From JABGQS01 sp963666505 (lineage in GTDB: Bacteria > Bacillota > Clostridia > Christensenellales > SZUA-584): 64,000 nucleotides of DNA. The translations under genes and the position numbers were made by a program. The stretch covers positions 930,001-994,000 of the forward strand of contig CAXXXL010000001.1 in the NCBI GenBank assembly GCA_963666505.2, in the 5' to 3' direction. This document shows, piece after piece, positions 1 to 8,952 of this stretch (its first letter is position 1; each line of letters begins with the position of its first letter). The notes under the pieces are model-generated. The model did no database searches, had not been told where the DNA came from, and saw only the letters and a program-made list of their open reading frames with translations.

Positions 1-205
1 GTATTATATTCTAAACGAAGCCAGAGGGAAACGATGGTATTTTCTGATGACTTCCGGGATGCTGGGAGCAAAGGGAGAAGCGTCGTTATGTATAGAGTGC
101 GGGCTGTGCGAGCGCAAATGTCCGCAGGGAATAAAGATAATCGACGAGTTAAAGAACGCTAAAGCTGTTCTGGCGCCGGAAGAAAAAAAGGAGGGTGTGA
201 AGTGA
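1..205 (+). CDS. Aldo/keto reductase with C-terminal ferredoxin-like motif (3' end only)
   Basis: Only the last 67 codons are in the window, with codons in phase from base 2. Near the end is a cysteine cluster CIECGLCERKCP followed by a short helix, the usual C-terminal tail of predicted oxidoreductases that join an aldo/keto reductase barrel to a 4Fe-4S ferredoxin-like segment. The barrel itself lies upstream and cannot be seen. The stop TGA overlaps the GTG start of the next gene by four bases, so the two are translationally coupled. The tail could also belong to another Fe-S protein, but its length and the spacing of the CxxCxxCxxxCP motif favour this family. Confidence 0.7.
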   Translation, partial: YYILNEARGKRWYFLMTSGMLGAKGEASLCIECGLCERKCPQGIKIIDELKNAKAVLAPEEKKEGVK

Positions 206-909
206 AAAGTCTGAAAGGAAAGATTGCAGTAATAACAGGAGCCGGAAGAGGTATAGGCTTTGCAATAGCGCAGAAGATGCTTGAAGAAGGTATGAAAGTT
301 TTTGCGACTTCAAGGGATATAAGCAGGTTGGAAAGTATCGAAAGCGACAGCATTAATGCGTTTTCAGCCGACCTTACAGATACAGGAGCTCCTGCCAACA
401 TTATAGAAAAGTGTGTTTGCACTTTCGGCGGTGTAGATGTTATAATTAACAACGCAGGATATGCAAAAAAGATGCTGCTGAGCGACACGAGCGCTCAGGA
501 GTTCGACATGCATATGGCTGTGAATGTGCGGGCGCCGCTGCTGCTTGTAAACGCAGCGATGCCGTGGCTTGAAAAGTCCGGTCATGCAGCTGTTGTAAAT
601 ATCTGCTCGGTCGTGGCAGTCAAGGGATATGAAACTCAGGGTGCATACACAGCTTCCAAGCATGCGCTGTTGGGATACACAAAGGTGCTTGCCCGGGAAT
701 TGTTCGATAAAGACATCCGTGTGCATGCGCTGCTTCCCGGCGGAGTTGGCACAGAGCTTATCCGTGAGACGAGGCCGGATCTTGATATGAACGATCTTTC
801 CACTCCGCAGGAGATAGCGGATATTGTGCTGTTTCTTATAAAAAACAGGAACAACTCTGTAATAGATGAAATAAGCGTAAGAAGATATACAAAACAGCCA
901 TGGGCATAA
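202..909 (+). CDS. Short-chain dehydrogenase/reductase (SDR)
   Basis: A 235-residue classical SDR, expected to be a cytoplasmic NAD(P)-dependent oxidoreductase of an alcohol or ketone. The cofactor motif TGAGRGIG is at residues 12-19, NNAG at 84-87, and the catalytic Ser-Tyr-Lys set is Ser137, Tyr150 and Lys154 (YTASK). It starts with GTG, overlaps the end of the aldo/keto reductase gene by four bases and has a GGAGG ribosome site inside that gene. The coupling to a second oxidoreductase and to two patatin-like genes suggests one operon, but the substrate cannot be inferred. Confidence 0.88.
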   Translation: MKSLKGKIAVITGAGRGIGFAIAQKMLEEGMKVFATSRDISRLESIESDSINAFSADLTDTGAPANIIEKCVCTFGGVDVIINNAGYAKKMLLSDTSAQEFDMHMAVNVRAPLLLVNAAMPWLEKSGHAAVVNICSVVAVKGYETQGAYTASKHALLGYTKVLARELFDKDIRVHALLPGGVGTELIRETRPDLDMNDLSTPQEIADIVLFLIKNRNNSVIDEISVRRYTKQPWA

Positions 910-925
910 CACAAGGAGCGGAGCA

Positions 926-1702
926 TTGAAGAAAATTGGCATAGCGCTTGGCGGAGGCGGAGCAAGAGGAGTAGCGCATATAGCTTATCTTAAGGCAATC
1001 GAAGAGCTGGGGAAAAAACCAGTCATAGTATCGGGCACATCAAGCGGAGCTATCGTCGGGTCGCTTTACTGTTCCGGAGCAGCGCCAGCTGATATTGCTG
1101 ACATGATGGCAGGCATGTTCGGCAGAAATAAAAAGAAAGACGGTATGTTTGCAAAAATTGCAAAAAAAAGCAGCGTCCTCGTGTCTTCTGCGGCACGAAA
1201 GGTGATTGGTGATATGCTGCCTGTGAAGACTTTTGAAGAGCTGTCCATACCGCTCAAAGTGGTTGCGACCAACGTGAACACGTTTGAGGAAAGGGTTTTT
1301 GAAACAGGACGATTGCTTGATGCAGTAATGTGCAGCATAGCGCTTCCAGGGTCTATACTTCCGCAGAAATACGACGAACAGTACTACATAGACGGCGGAG
1401 CAACGAATATCGTGCCGTTCGATATCATCAGAGAGCAGTGTGATATACTGATAGCTATAGATGTTTCACTGGTAAGGCCTATTAGCTCTGGACACGACAT
1501 GAAGACGGCACAGAGGGCAGACTGGGCGGCGGCTCAGCATGCTCTTATATCGCTGAAAGAAAAATACAGTCCCATAGATATATTTGAACGGCCAAGCTTT
1601 AACACTACCGGAACTATGGATTTCAGCAAATCAATGGATGTATACAAACGGGCAGAAGAGCTTGTGCCCGGTTTTAAACGCAAGCTCGAAAAGTTACTAT
1701 AA
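926..1702 (+). CDS. Patatin-like phospholipase family protein, catalytic residues intact
   Basis: A 258-residue single-domain patatin-like protein starting with TTG behind AAGGAG. The oxyanion loop GGGGARG is at residues 9-15, the nucleophile elbow GTSSG at 37-41 puts the serine at residue 39, and the dyad aspartate is Asp156 in YIDGG. This is the full Ser-Asp set of the RssA/YchK-type bacterial patatins, which hydrolyse acyl esters of lipids. No signal peptide or membrane segment is seen, so a cytoplasmic or membrane-peripheral enzyme is likely. It lies 16 bases after the SDR and 12 bases before a diverged second copy. Confidence 0.88.
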   Translation: MKKIGIALGGGGARGVAHIAYLKAIEELGKKPVIVSGTSSGAIVGSLYCSGAAPADIADMMAGMFGRNKKKDGMFAKIAKKSSVLVSSAARKVIGDMLPVKTFEELSIPLKVVATNVNTFEERVFETGRLLDAVMCSIALPGSILPQKYDEQYYIDGGATNIVPFDIIREQCDILIAIDVSLVRPISSGHDMKTAQRADWAAAQHALISLKEKYSPIDIFERPSFNTTGTMDFSKSMDVYKRAEELVPGFKRKLEKLL

Positions 1703-1714
1703 AGGGGATATAAA

Positions 1715-2524
1715 ATGAGCAAGACATTAGGAATAGCTTTTGGCGGAAGCGGTGCAGAGGGCATTGCAGGCATAGCGTACATACGTGCACTTGAAGAGCT
1801 CGGTATTGAGCCGGCGATAGTTTCGGGCACTGGGATAGGCGGTGCAGTAGCTGCAATGTATGCAGCCGGCATGAAGAGCGCTGATATGATCGCCTTTCTG
1901 GAAGACGTAAATTTTCCCGGCGCAAAAAGGCCAATAAACGAAAACAAAGTAAAAGACGCAAAATACGGGATACTTGATGACATGGGACTGGAGGACTATT
2001 TTAAGATAGTCGTTCCTGTAAAGGTTTTCGACAGGCTTTACTTCCCACTGAAAATCGTTGCTGCTAACTATTCGGATGGAAGCGAAGTAGTTTTCTCCGA
2101 CGGAGATATGGGCACTGCGGTAAGGGCAAGCGTTTCTGTACCAGGTATATTCTCTCCCCATGAAAAAGATGGGATGGTATATATTGACGGGACCTGCGTA
2201 AACGCAGTACCTTTCGATATCATAAGAGATCAGTGCGATGTTCTTGCAGCTATAGATCCTGTTATTGAAAATTCTTCTGTGAAGGAAGGTGAAGACGAAG
2301 TAGAGCTTTCTCTGAATGTTTTTCCAGCTTTCAAAGGCGCCTATGATGCTGCAAAACGGACTGTTATTGCGGAGAAGATGAAAGGCTGCAAGGTGGATAT
2401 ATATGAGAAAATCGGAGTCAACATACTAAATACATACGATTTTGTTCAGCACAGCCTGATACTTGAATCGGTAAGGGAGCAGGCGGATGCATTCAGAGAA
2501 AAGGTCGAGAGAGAACTTAAATAG
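1715..2524 (+). CDS. Patatin-like paralogue lacking the nucleophilic serine
   Basis: A 269-residue paralogue of the preceding gene, with matching blocks along its whole length. At the nucleophile elbow it reads GTGIG (residues 38-42), so the catalytic serine is replaced by Gly40. The oxyanion loop is GGSGAEG instead of GGGGARG, losing the conserved arginine. The aspartate is kept (Asp158 in YIDGT). The frame is open and has its own GGGG-rich ribosome site, so this is a maintained protein and not a decayed copy. It is probably a non-hydrolytic pseudoenzyme, perhaps a partner of the upstream active copy; that role is inference. Confidence 0.8.
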   Translation: MSKTLGIAFGGSGAEGIAGIAYIRALEELGIEPAIVSGTGIGGAVAAMYAAGMKSADMIAFLEDVNFPGAKRPINENKVKDAKYGILDDMGLEDYFKIVVPVKVFDRLYFPLKIVAANYSDGSEVVFSDGDMGTAVRASVSVPGIFSPHEKDGMVYIDGTCVNAVPFDIIRDQCDVLAAIDPVIENSSVKEGEDEVELSLNVFPAFKGAYDAAKRTVIAEKMKGCKVDIYEKIGVNILNTYDFVQHSLILESVREQADAFREKVERELK

Positions 2525-2859
2525 TTTTGGGAGCATTCTTTCACTAGAAAAATGCAAGGCGGGAAGCATAGAGCTGCATCCTGCTTTGCTTAAAGCAAAT
2601 ATCCCCGCCAGCAACAGTATAGATCATATCCGGTTATTTAAAAACAAGGATTATTTTTCCAGTGAAGACCTTTTTTTGAATACTTTAGGCTGTTTTATCA
2701 GTTTAGACGCTTTTTATACTATAGAATACCGTTTATATACAAGATTAAGTTCTAAAAATCTTGACATAATAGAAAAAAACAATTAATATAGAATTTGTCT
2801 GGGGTATATTTATTTTCTAACTTCATCTTTAGACCAATTCGGAAAATGGCAGGTGAAAA
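2525..2859. other. 335-base AT-rich intergenic region
   Basis: This gap separates the patatin genes from the ROK operon. It holds the near-consensus promoter listed separately and a small stem-loop (TTTGC..GCAAA near 2588-2602) without a clear T-run. A 99-codon open frame starting inside the second patatin gene runs through it, but it has no ribosome site and no recognisable domain. I see no RNA gene. Confidence 0.5.
2761..2789 (+). promoter_or_regulatory. Promoter for the ROK-ALDH-NagA-NagB-like operon
   Basis: TTGACA at 2761-2766 and TAATAT at 2784-2789 are separated by exactly 17 bases. This is a near-perfect sigma-A type promoter about 70 bases before the ROK start codon. Confidence 0.75.
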
Positions 2860-4122
2860 ATGGGTATATATGTGGATGACAGTGGTTACACAAAAACTGA
2901 CCAGTCGTTCTTAAAGAATTACAATATCAAGAAAATACTAAGTATTTTAAGAAAATATGAGCTTTTGTCACGCATTGAGCTATCGGCAATCAGCAGTCTT
3001 GATAAAAAAACGATAACAAATATCACAAAAAAGCTCCTTGAGGACAAACAGATAGAAGTCGTTGAGCTGCGGTATGAAGGCATGGGTAGGCCAAAAGCTA
3101 TGCTTGGTCTAAGGGGCGACTATTGCAAATGCTTAGGGCTCGATCTTGGCGGTACATATATATCCGGAGTTATCATCAATTTTAAGGGTGAAGTTGTGTG
3201 TTCGCAAAACGTGGATATATTCAGCGAGATGGAACCGGAAATGCTGCTGGATATAAGTTATGATCTTATCGATACCTTGCTGGAAGAAGCGGATATAAGT
3301 ATAGAGGATGTAAGTGGTATCGGGATCTCTATCCCCGGCTTTATAGATAAAGATACAGGGCTTTGCGTTTTATCAGAGAATATTCCGGAGTGGATAAACG
3401 TGCCCCTGCAAGAGCTATTCCATAAGAAATATAATAAAGAGGTATACATAGACAACAACTCCCGGCTTATGGCTCTGGCCGAACTGTGGTATGGCAAAGG
3501 CCGTGAAGTGAAAGACTTCATATCGTTCGACCTTGGACTGGGCATAGGCTGCGGCATTGTAATAGACCATCGTATCTATGCAGGCGCCAGCGGTAAATCC
3601 GGCGAAGTCGGGCATACCATTGTTGAAGTGGACGGACCGCTGTGCACATGCGGTAGGCATGGCTGTATTGAGTCGCTTGCTTCCGGCTGGGCGCTTGTCA
3701 TGCAGGCGCAGGAAGCCATGAAAAAAGGTGTGGACACCAATCTGAATGAGATAAAGGGACACGGGAGCGCTCCGACAACCGAAGATATTAGCCTTGCAGC
3801 CGAGAAAGGCGACGAGTTTTGCATAGGTCTTCTTAAAAATGCCGGAGAGTATATCGGTATCGGACTGGCAAATATAATCGACTTGTTCAACCCATCGCTT
3901 GTTATTATCAACGGCAAACTTTATAATAACAACCCAGTGCTGAAAGAGTCAATTCGGCAAACAGTCAACAAGCAAACTATGCCGCAAATATACAGTGATA
4001 CCAAAGTAGTAGAATCTGATATCGGCGTCATGGCTACGGCAATAGGAGCCGCAACGCTTTGCCTTGAAAAATGCATTATGAAAGATGAAACGAGGAATTC
4101 ACAAGACCAAAGTTTAGACTAA
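2860..4122 (+). CDS. ROK-family transcriptional regulator (NagC/XylR type)
   Basis: A 420-residue ROK protein. An N-terminal winged helix-turn-helix covers roughly residues 22-75, followed by the ROK kinase-fold domain with the phosphate-binding motif LGLDLGGT near residue 93 and the zinc motif CTCGRHGC near residue 263. This two-part layout is that of sugar-responsive repressors such as NagC and XylR, not free-standing glucokinases. It is the first gene of the operon, with a strong promoter about 70 bases upstream and AGGTGA as ribosome site, so autoregulation is likely. The downstream NagA/NagB-like genes suggest an amino-sugar-related effector (inference). Confidence 0.88.
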   Translation: MGIYVDDSGYTKTDQSFLKNYNIKKILSILRKYELLSRIELSAISSLDKKTITNITKKLLEDKQIEVVELRYEGMGRPKAMLGLRGDYCKCLGLDLGGTYISGVIINFKGEVVCSQNVDIFSEMEPEMLLDISYDLIDTLLEEADISIEDVSGIGISIPGFIDKDTGLCVLSENIPEWINVPLQELFHKKYNKEVYIDNNSRLMALAELWYGKGREVKDFISFDLGLGIGCGIVIDHRIYAGASGKSGEVGHTIVEVDGPLCTCGRHGCIESLASGWALVMQAQEAMKKGVDTNLNEIKGHGSAPTTEDISLAAEKGDEFCIGLLKNAGEYIGIGLANIIDLFNPSLVIINGKLYNNNPVLKESIRQTVNKQTMPQIYSDTKVVESDIGVMATAIGAATLCLEKCIMKDETRNSQDQSLD

Positions 4123-4136
4123 ATGGAGGTGCTTAC

Positions 4137-5627
4137 ATGGATTACTTACGGCTGTTTATTAACAACGAATGGCAGGATGCTGCGGATAATAAACGAATGG
4201 ACGTTTTCTGCCCTGCTACAGGCGAAAAGATATGTGAGATCGCCGCTGCGCAGGAGCAGGACGTAGATAGAGCTGTAGCTGCAGCAAAGGCTGCTTTTGA
4301 AAGCGGCGTATGGAGCGGGCTTAACGGCGACGAGCGTGCCGAGTATATGCTCAGGGCCGCAGATATCATGAAGCGCCGCACAGATGAGTTCGCAAGGCTG
4401 GAAGCTATGGATTCGGGCAAGCCGATCAAAGAGACGATAGAGGTAGATATACCGTACGCCATACGTGCTATGGAATACTTTGCGAATATAGCAAGAGAAG
4501 TGCAGGGAAGCGTTATCCCGCTGCCAGGTATAGACGGATTTGACTATCTGACGTATGAACCGTTTGGAGTAGTAGGCGGCATAACGCCGTGGAACTTTCC
4601 ACTGCACCTTGCCACAAGGGCGATGTGCCCGGCGATGGCGGCAGGAAATACTGTAGTTATAAAAGCATCTTCGCTTGCTCCGATAACGACATCGCTGATG
4701 GGCGAAGTTTTCCTTGAAGCGGGTTTCCCGCCGGGAGTCGTGAATATTATCAGCGGCTCGGGCAGGGTGGCAGGCGAGGCTATAGCGTCGCACAAGGACG
4801 TTTCTATGATATCTTTCACCGGCTCGGAGAGCGTAGGCAGGCGGATACTAGAGCTTTCATCGAAATCGCCTATAATCAAGAAAACGATACTTGAGCTTGG
4901 AGGCAAAGGGCCATTCATAGCAGAAGCAGACTGTGAGTTGAGTTCTGCTGTAAACTCAGTAATAACCGGGTTCTGTCTGAATCAGGGCGAGGTATGCTGT
5001 GCTTCAACAAGGCTGTATCTCAATGAGAAGATATATGACGAGTTTTTAGAACTGCTTAAAGACAGACTCGACAGGATAGTGTATGGAGATATACTTGACC
5101 CAAAGACTCAGATGGGCGCACTTATAGACGAGCATCAGTATGAAGTAGTGGATTCATATGTGAAGAATGCGGTTGAAGAGGGCGCAAGGCTGGTCTGCGG
5201 TGGTGAACGTTATACTAAGCCTCCGTGCGAAAAAGGCTTCTTCTATAAGCCGACGGTTCTGGATAACGTGAAAAATGACGCTAAGTGCGTACAGGAAGAG
5301 ATATTCGGCCCGGTGCTGGTCGTTCTGAAATATAAGGATATCGACGAAGCCGTGAATATGGCAAACGAGAGTCCGCTTGGGCTTGGCGCTGCTGTGTGGA
5401 GCGAGAACACACGAACGCTTTTCAAAACAGCTAAGAAGCTAGATTCCGGCACGGTGTGGATGAACACGAATATTATGTCAAAGATGGAAGCGCCATATGG
5501 CGGAAACAAGAACAGCGGCCTTGGCAGAGAATACGGTGCACATGGCCTAAGAGAGTATATGAAGATAAAGAACTGCATACTCTATCTCGGCGAAGAATAT
5601 GAGAACTTCTACGGATTTGAGGACTGA
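4137..5627 (+). CDS. NAD(P)-dependent aldehyde dehydrogenase
   Basis: A 496-residue protein of normal length for the ALDH superfamily, closest in appearance to betaine/aminobutyraldehyde-type enzymes. The general-base glutamate is Glu253 in ELGGKGP and the catalytic cysteine is Cys287 in NQGEVC. The PWNFP cofactor motif is at 151-155 and FTGS at 227-230. It oxidises an aldehyde to the acid in the cytoplasm. It lies 14 bases after the ROK gene and 12 bases before the NagA-like gene with a GGAGG ribosome site, so it should be co-transcribed. The specific aldehyde is unknown. Confidence 0.9.
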   Translation: MDYLRLFINNEWQDAADNKRMDVFCPATGEKICEIAAAQEQDVDRAVAAAKAAFESGVWSGLNGDERAEYMLRAADIMKRRTDEFARLEAMDSGKPIKETIEVDIPYAIRAMEYFANIAREVQGSVIPLPGIDGFDYLTYEPFGVVGGITPWNFPLHLATRAMCPAMAAGNTVVIKASSLAPITTSLMGEVFLEAGFPPGVVNIISGSGRVAGEAIASHKDVSMISFTGSESVGRRILELSSKSPIIKKTILELGGKGPFIAEADCELSSAVNSVITGFCLNQGEVCCASTRLYLNEKIYDEFLELLKDRLDRIVYGDILDPKTQMGALIDEHQYEVVDSYVKNAVEEGARLVCGGERYTKPPCEKGFFYKPTVLDNVKNDAKCVQEEIFGPVLVVLKYKDIDEAVNMANESPLGLGAAVWSENTRTLFKTAKKLDSGTVWMNTNIMSKMEAPYGGNKNSGLGREYGAHGLREYMKIKNCILYLGEEYENFYGFED

Positions 5628-5639
5628 TAGGAGACTGAC

Positions 5640-6779
5640 ATGAAAGCTATAGTAAACGCACAAATAGTATTGAAAGAAAGCATTATATACGACGGGGTTA
5701 TACTTATTGAAGACGATAAAGTCGTAAACTTTGGCGAAAAAAGAGACGTGGCTATTCCGTTTGATGCTCAAATCATAAACGCCGAAGGAGACTATGCAGC
5801 TCCGGGGCTAGTAGACCTGCACACTCACGCAGGCGGAAGCTCATTCTTTTTTGAAGAGCCGCAGCAGGCGAGTGAAAACATATTAAAGCACGGGATAACA
5901 AGTGTGTTTCCAGCGCTTTATTACAACATGGACCAGGCGGATTTCCTTAAAGGAATCGAAACACTTAAAACAGCTTCAAAGACAGGCGCCGGGCGTATTA
6001 TACAGGGGATATACATGGAAGGCCCATACCTAAACCCGAAATACGGCTGCGAGGCTTCAAACTATAAATGGAAAGAGGGCGTAGTAAAGGAGCGCTATCA
6101 ACCGCTAATAGACGCTGCAGGCAAGTTTGCTGCTGTCTGGTGTATTGCTCCGGAGGTCGAGGGAATAGAGCAGTTTGTAGACGACGTAAGGCAGATGGAT
6201 GAAAACGCTGTGTTTTCGGTTGCTCACAGTGAAGCGACGCCGTATCAGGTGCTGAATTTAGTGCCAAAAGGCCTGCGCCTTGCAACACATCACACCAACG
6301 CTACGGGCGACCTGCCAAAATACCCGGAGTGCAGGGGAGTGTGCGTAGATGAAGCGGTCAACTTCTGCGATGATATATATGCCGAATTGATAGTGGATTC
6401 AAGAGGCATACACGTTGACCCGTTCATGCAGCGCCTTGTACTTAAAATAAAGGGTAAGGACAGGATAATACTGATATCCGATGCGTTTGTTATAGACGGT
6501 CCTAAACCAGAAGGCTATGATGATGTGTTCGATATAAATTTCGATTTTGAGGGGCAGATAGCAGGCTCGAAGCTGACGCTGGATGTCGCCTGCCGCAACA
6601 TGAAAAAGCACACGGGTTCGGGAATGTGCGACCTATTCAGGTTTGCATCGCTAAACCCGGCGGAGCTTTTGGGAAGAGATGACATTGGCCGCATAAGAAA
6701 GGGCGGTAAAGCAAACATAATAATCGTGGACGACATGATAGACGTCAAAAAGGTAATGTTTGAAGGAGAACTGGTTTAA
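5640..6779 (+). CDS. NagA-like amidohydrolase (N-acetylglucosamine-6-phosphate deacetylase family)
   Basis: A 379-residue amidohydrolase-barrel protein. Visible ligand motifs are HTH at residues 61-63, Glu127 in MEGPYL, His196 in VAHSEA, the pair His217-His218 in THHTN, and the catalytic Asp281 in ISDAF. The order and the MEGPYL signature match N-acetylglucosamine-6-phosphate deacetylase, but overall the protein is diverged from typical NagA. It probably deacetylates, or otherwise hydrolyses an amide of, a phosphorylated amino-sugar-like compound. It is followed by a NagB-like gene 31 bases downstream, which supports an acetyl-amino-sugar route. A paralogue with an altered metal site is at 19629-20720. 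Confidence 0.8.
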   Translation: MKAIVNAQIVLKESIIYDGVILIEDDKVVNFGEKRDVAIPFDAQIINAEGDYAAPGLVDLHTHAGGSSFFFEEPQQASENILKHGITSVFPALYYNMDQADFLKGIETLKTASKTGAGRIIQGIYMEGPYLNPKYGCEASNYKWKEGVVKERYQPLIDAAGKFAAVWCIAPEVEGIEQFVDDVRQMDENAVFSVAHSEATPYQVLNLVPKGLRLATHHTNATGDLPKYPECRGVCVDEAVNFCDDIYAELIVDSRGIHVDPFMQRLVLKIKGKDRIILISDAFVIDGPKPEGYDDVFDINFDFEGQIAGSKLTLDVACRNMKKHTGSGMCDLFRFASLNPAELLGRDDIGRIRKGGKANIIIVDDMIDVKKVMFEGELV

Positions 6780-6810
6780 TAAAAAATTAATTATATACAG
6801 GAGGCTTGAA

Positions 6811-7746
6811 ATGAAAGAATTTACATTCGATCCTGCACCTTTTGTGCCGTTTCGTGACAAGGAAGTCATGGACAGGGTACGAAAGATGTCCGGCAAGGAT
6901 CTGGAAAAACATCCCAACAAGAATTTCAAAATTAAGGTGCTCGTAAATCCGCATCCAATCTTTGTTGCAGATATGTTTACTAAGATTAAAGAGTCGGACG
7001 AAAAGGATCAAAACGTAGTTATGGTACTGCCGAACCCGGAGCCGGATACTTATATGCCAGTAGCAGAGCTTATAAACCTGCACCGTGTGAACTGCCGCAA
7101 CGTATATCTGTTTGCGCAGGACGAATGGGCAGACCAGGACGGGAATATAGCCCCGATAACATACAGAGCGGGCTTTGCATATTCTCTGATTAAATATTTC
7201 GTTATGCAGATAGATGAAGAGCTGCGCATGCCTATGGAGAACATCATCACACCAACGAATGAGAACATAGCCGACTACTCAAAGCTTATAACAGACAGAG
7301 GCCAGGGCGGAGCGGATATCATATACACAAGCCCGGGATGGGCTGGACATATTGCGTTTATCGACCCGATAGACGACTGGATGACGGACAACATCGACGA
7401 TTACTTAAAGCAGGATGCAAAGGTCGTCAACCTTCATCCGCTGACGATAGCTCAGAACTCTCTGCACGGCTGTTTTGGACAGTCCGGCGATATCGGCAAC
7501 GTACCGCCGAAAGCCGCAACTATCGGACCTGCAGATATAGTCCGTGCAAAACAGCGTATAGAGATTCACGCACTGCAGACGAACTTCACGTTCTCTTCAT
7601 GGCAGAGGATGACATCGAGGCTGATACTTCACGGCCCGGTAACTCCGCTGGTGCCAAGCTCGATATTCCAGCTTCTGGACACAAATGTATACATAAGCGA
7701 AGAGATCGCTGCACCGTTTGATTGCTGGGAGAAGGTAGGGTACTAA
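6811..7746 (+). CDS. NagB-like protein (glucosamine-6-phosphate deaminase/isomerase fold) with altered active site
   Basis: A 311-residue protein when started at the ATG behind AGGAGG (6799-6804); an upstream in-frame ATG at 6760 would overlap the NagA-like gene and lacks a ribosome site. The signature GWAGHIAFIDP (residues 176-186) aligns with GxDGHIAFNEP of NagB, and DEW at 104-106 with its DEY. In the alignment the catalytic Asp before GH is Ala178 and the Glu after the motif is Asp185, while the ring-opening His180 is kept. It therefore belongs to the NagB/6-phosphogluconolactonase-like fold but may carry out a different isomerisation or deamination. It is the last gene of the operon and is followed by a terminator. 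Confidence 0.75.
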   Translation: MKEFTFDPAPFVPFRDKEVMDRVRKMSGKDLEKHPNKNFKIKVLVNPHPIFVADMFTKIKESDEKDQNVVMVLPNPEPDTYMPVAELINLHRVNCRNVYLFAQDEWADQDGNIAPITYRAGFAYSLIKYFVMQIDEELRMPMENIITPTNENIADYSKLITDRGQGGADIIYTSPGWAGHIAFIDPIDDWMTDNIDDYLKQDAKVVNLHPLTIAQNSLHGCFGQSGDIGNVPPKAATIGPADIVRAKQRIEIHALQTNFTFSSWQRMTSRLILHGPVTPLVPSSIFQLLDTNVYISEEIAAPFDCWEKVGY

Positions 7747-7810
7747 AATTTAGATTTCCGGATTTCCGGTGACGGCTTTTCCGCTTTGGGAAAGTTCCGG
7801 GGACAAGAAA

Positions 7811-7848
7811 GAGCACCCTGTTTGCTTAACGCTTGCAGGGTGCTTTTT
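7811..7848 (+). terminator. Intrinsic terminator after the NagB-like gene
   Basis: GCACCCTG (7813-7820) pairs with CAGGGTGC (7836-7843) across a 15-base loop and is followed by TTTTT. It lies between convergent operons and may serve both, although the T-run is better on the plus strand. Confidence 0.8.
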
Positions 7849-7878
7849 ATATCTTGTTCAATAATAATGTAAAGCTTC

Positions 7879-8931
7879 CTAGTATATGTTTCTGTATTTA
7901 TGTACCGCTCTAGACATTGCTATTATATTCTCCGCTTTGCAAAAATCGGGTATGCTGTTGGAGTCGCATATTATGTATCCGCCGCCAGGGCCCAGTTCGT
8001 TTATACGCTGCCTGACTTCCGCATCGACTTCCTGCGGCGTGCCTTTGGACAGCGTGTAATCGATGTCTATGTTACCAACCAGGCAGAGCCTTTGGCCGTA
8101 CTTTTCTTTAAGCCACAGGTAGTCCATAGACTCTTTCTCTATAGGGTGAATTGCGTTTGCTCCGATGTCAATTATATCATCTAAGACTGCGCTGTAGTCA
8201 CCGTCGCTGTGGAATATCCACGGCACGCTGATTGCTGAAGCGGCTTTTTTCATGGGCTGCTTGAAGAAGTTTCTGAAAACTTCTGGTGAAAACATCAGCC
8301 CTGTCGTATATGAAATGTCATCGAACGCCCACACGAAATCAAAATCAAGCTCGCATAAGTTTCTGAGCAGACGCCTGCTCCAGCTTGTATACATCTCTAT
8401 AACGCTTTGCAGCAGTCCGTCCTCGTCAGCCAACGAATATGCAATAGCTTCCATGCCCATGCTCATTATGGTGGACGAAGCGCCCAAGCGCACCCTTGCA
8501 CCCATAGCAAAATCGCCCTTATATTTGTCTATCATTCCGCTTATTTTACTTATAAGCGTTTCGTCATCAGGGTCGGGAAGCTTCGCTTTTTTCAGCGCTT
8601 CATGGCTTGTAAGCCGTCCGCCCGCCACACACGCCTCGCCGCCAGAGACGACCTTGTCTACGAAGAGCGGGGGCAGGACCTGTATCTGTATTGCGTCCAT
8701 ATCCAGCAACTTAGCAGTTTCAGGCACCGCTGTTAACACTGGCTCGACTTCCGGCTGCTCTTCCATACCACCCAGCCATCCTGTAATGTTCATCCCTGTG
8801 ACGGTTGGTTCGGCGATGCTGTGTCCAACTATCCGTTCCTGTATGCCCTTCATCATAGTATTGTACATATAAGGGACAACGTCCAAGGGTTTGCCATTGA
8901 GTGCGGCAATTACACGCTCTGGTTTGTTCAT
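7879..8931 (-). CDS. URO-D family protein (uroporphyrinogen decarboxylase/MtaA-CmuA-like)
   Basis: A 350-residue protein of the URO-D superfamily, which includes uroporphyrinogen decarboxylase and the cobalamin:coenzyme M methyltransferases MtaA and CmuA. It opens with NKPERVIAALNGKPLDVVP, a family-typical N-terminus. At the position of the MtaA zinc ligands HxC it reads HSDG, and a late ICDSNSIPDFC segment follows. The canonical zinc site is thus incomplete, so methyl transfer cannot be assumed. It is the third gene of a minus-strand operon, 21 bases after msrAB, with AAGGAG before its ATG. No corrinoid protein is encoded nearby. Confidence 0.8.
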   Translation of the reverse strand: MNKPERVIAALNGKPLDVVPYMYNTMMKGIQERIVGHSIAEPTVTGMNITGWLGGMEEQPEVEPVLTAVPETAKLLDMDAIQIQVLPPLFVDKVVSGGEACVAGGRLTSHEALKKAKLPDPDDETLISKISGMIDKYKGDFAMGARVRLGASSTIMSMGMEAIAYSLADEDGLLQSVIEMYTSWSRRLLRNLCELDFDFVWAFDDISYTTGLMFSPEVFRNFFKQPMKKAASAISVPWIFHSDGDYSAVLDDIIDIGANAIHPIEKESMDYLWLKEKYGQRLCLVGNIDIDYTLSKGTPQEVDAEVRQRINELGPGGGYIICDSNSIPDFCKAENIIAMSRAVHKYRNIY

Positions 8932-8952
8932 ACGGGCTGCTCCTTGATGTTT

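Noticed and set aside
2487..2786. 99-codon open frame after the second patatin gene
   Set aside because: It starts inside the patatin gene, has no ribosome site, crosses the promoter region of the ROK operon and shows no recognisable domain.
4146..4793. Long antisense open frame (215 codons) inside the aldehyde dehydrogenase gene
   Set aside because: The plus-strand ALDH is full length with catalytic motifs; the antisense frame encodes no recognisable domain and is a shadow of codon bias.
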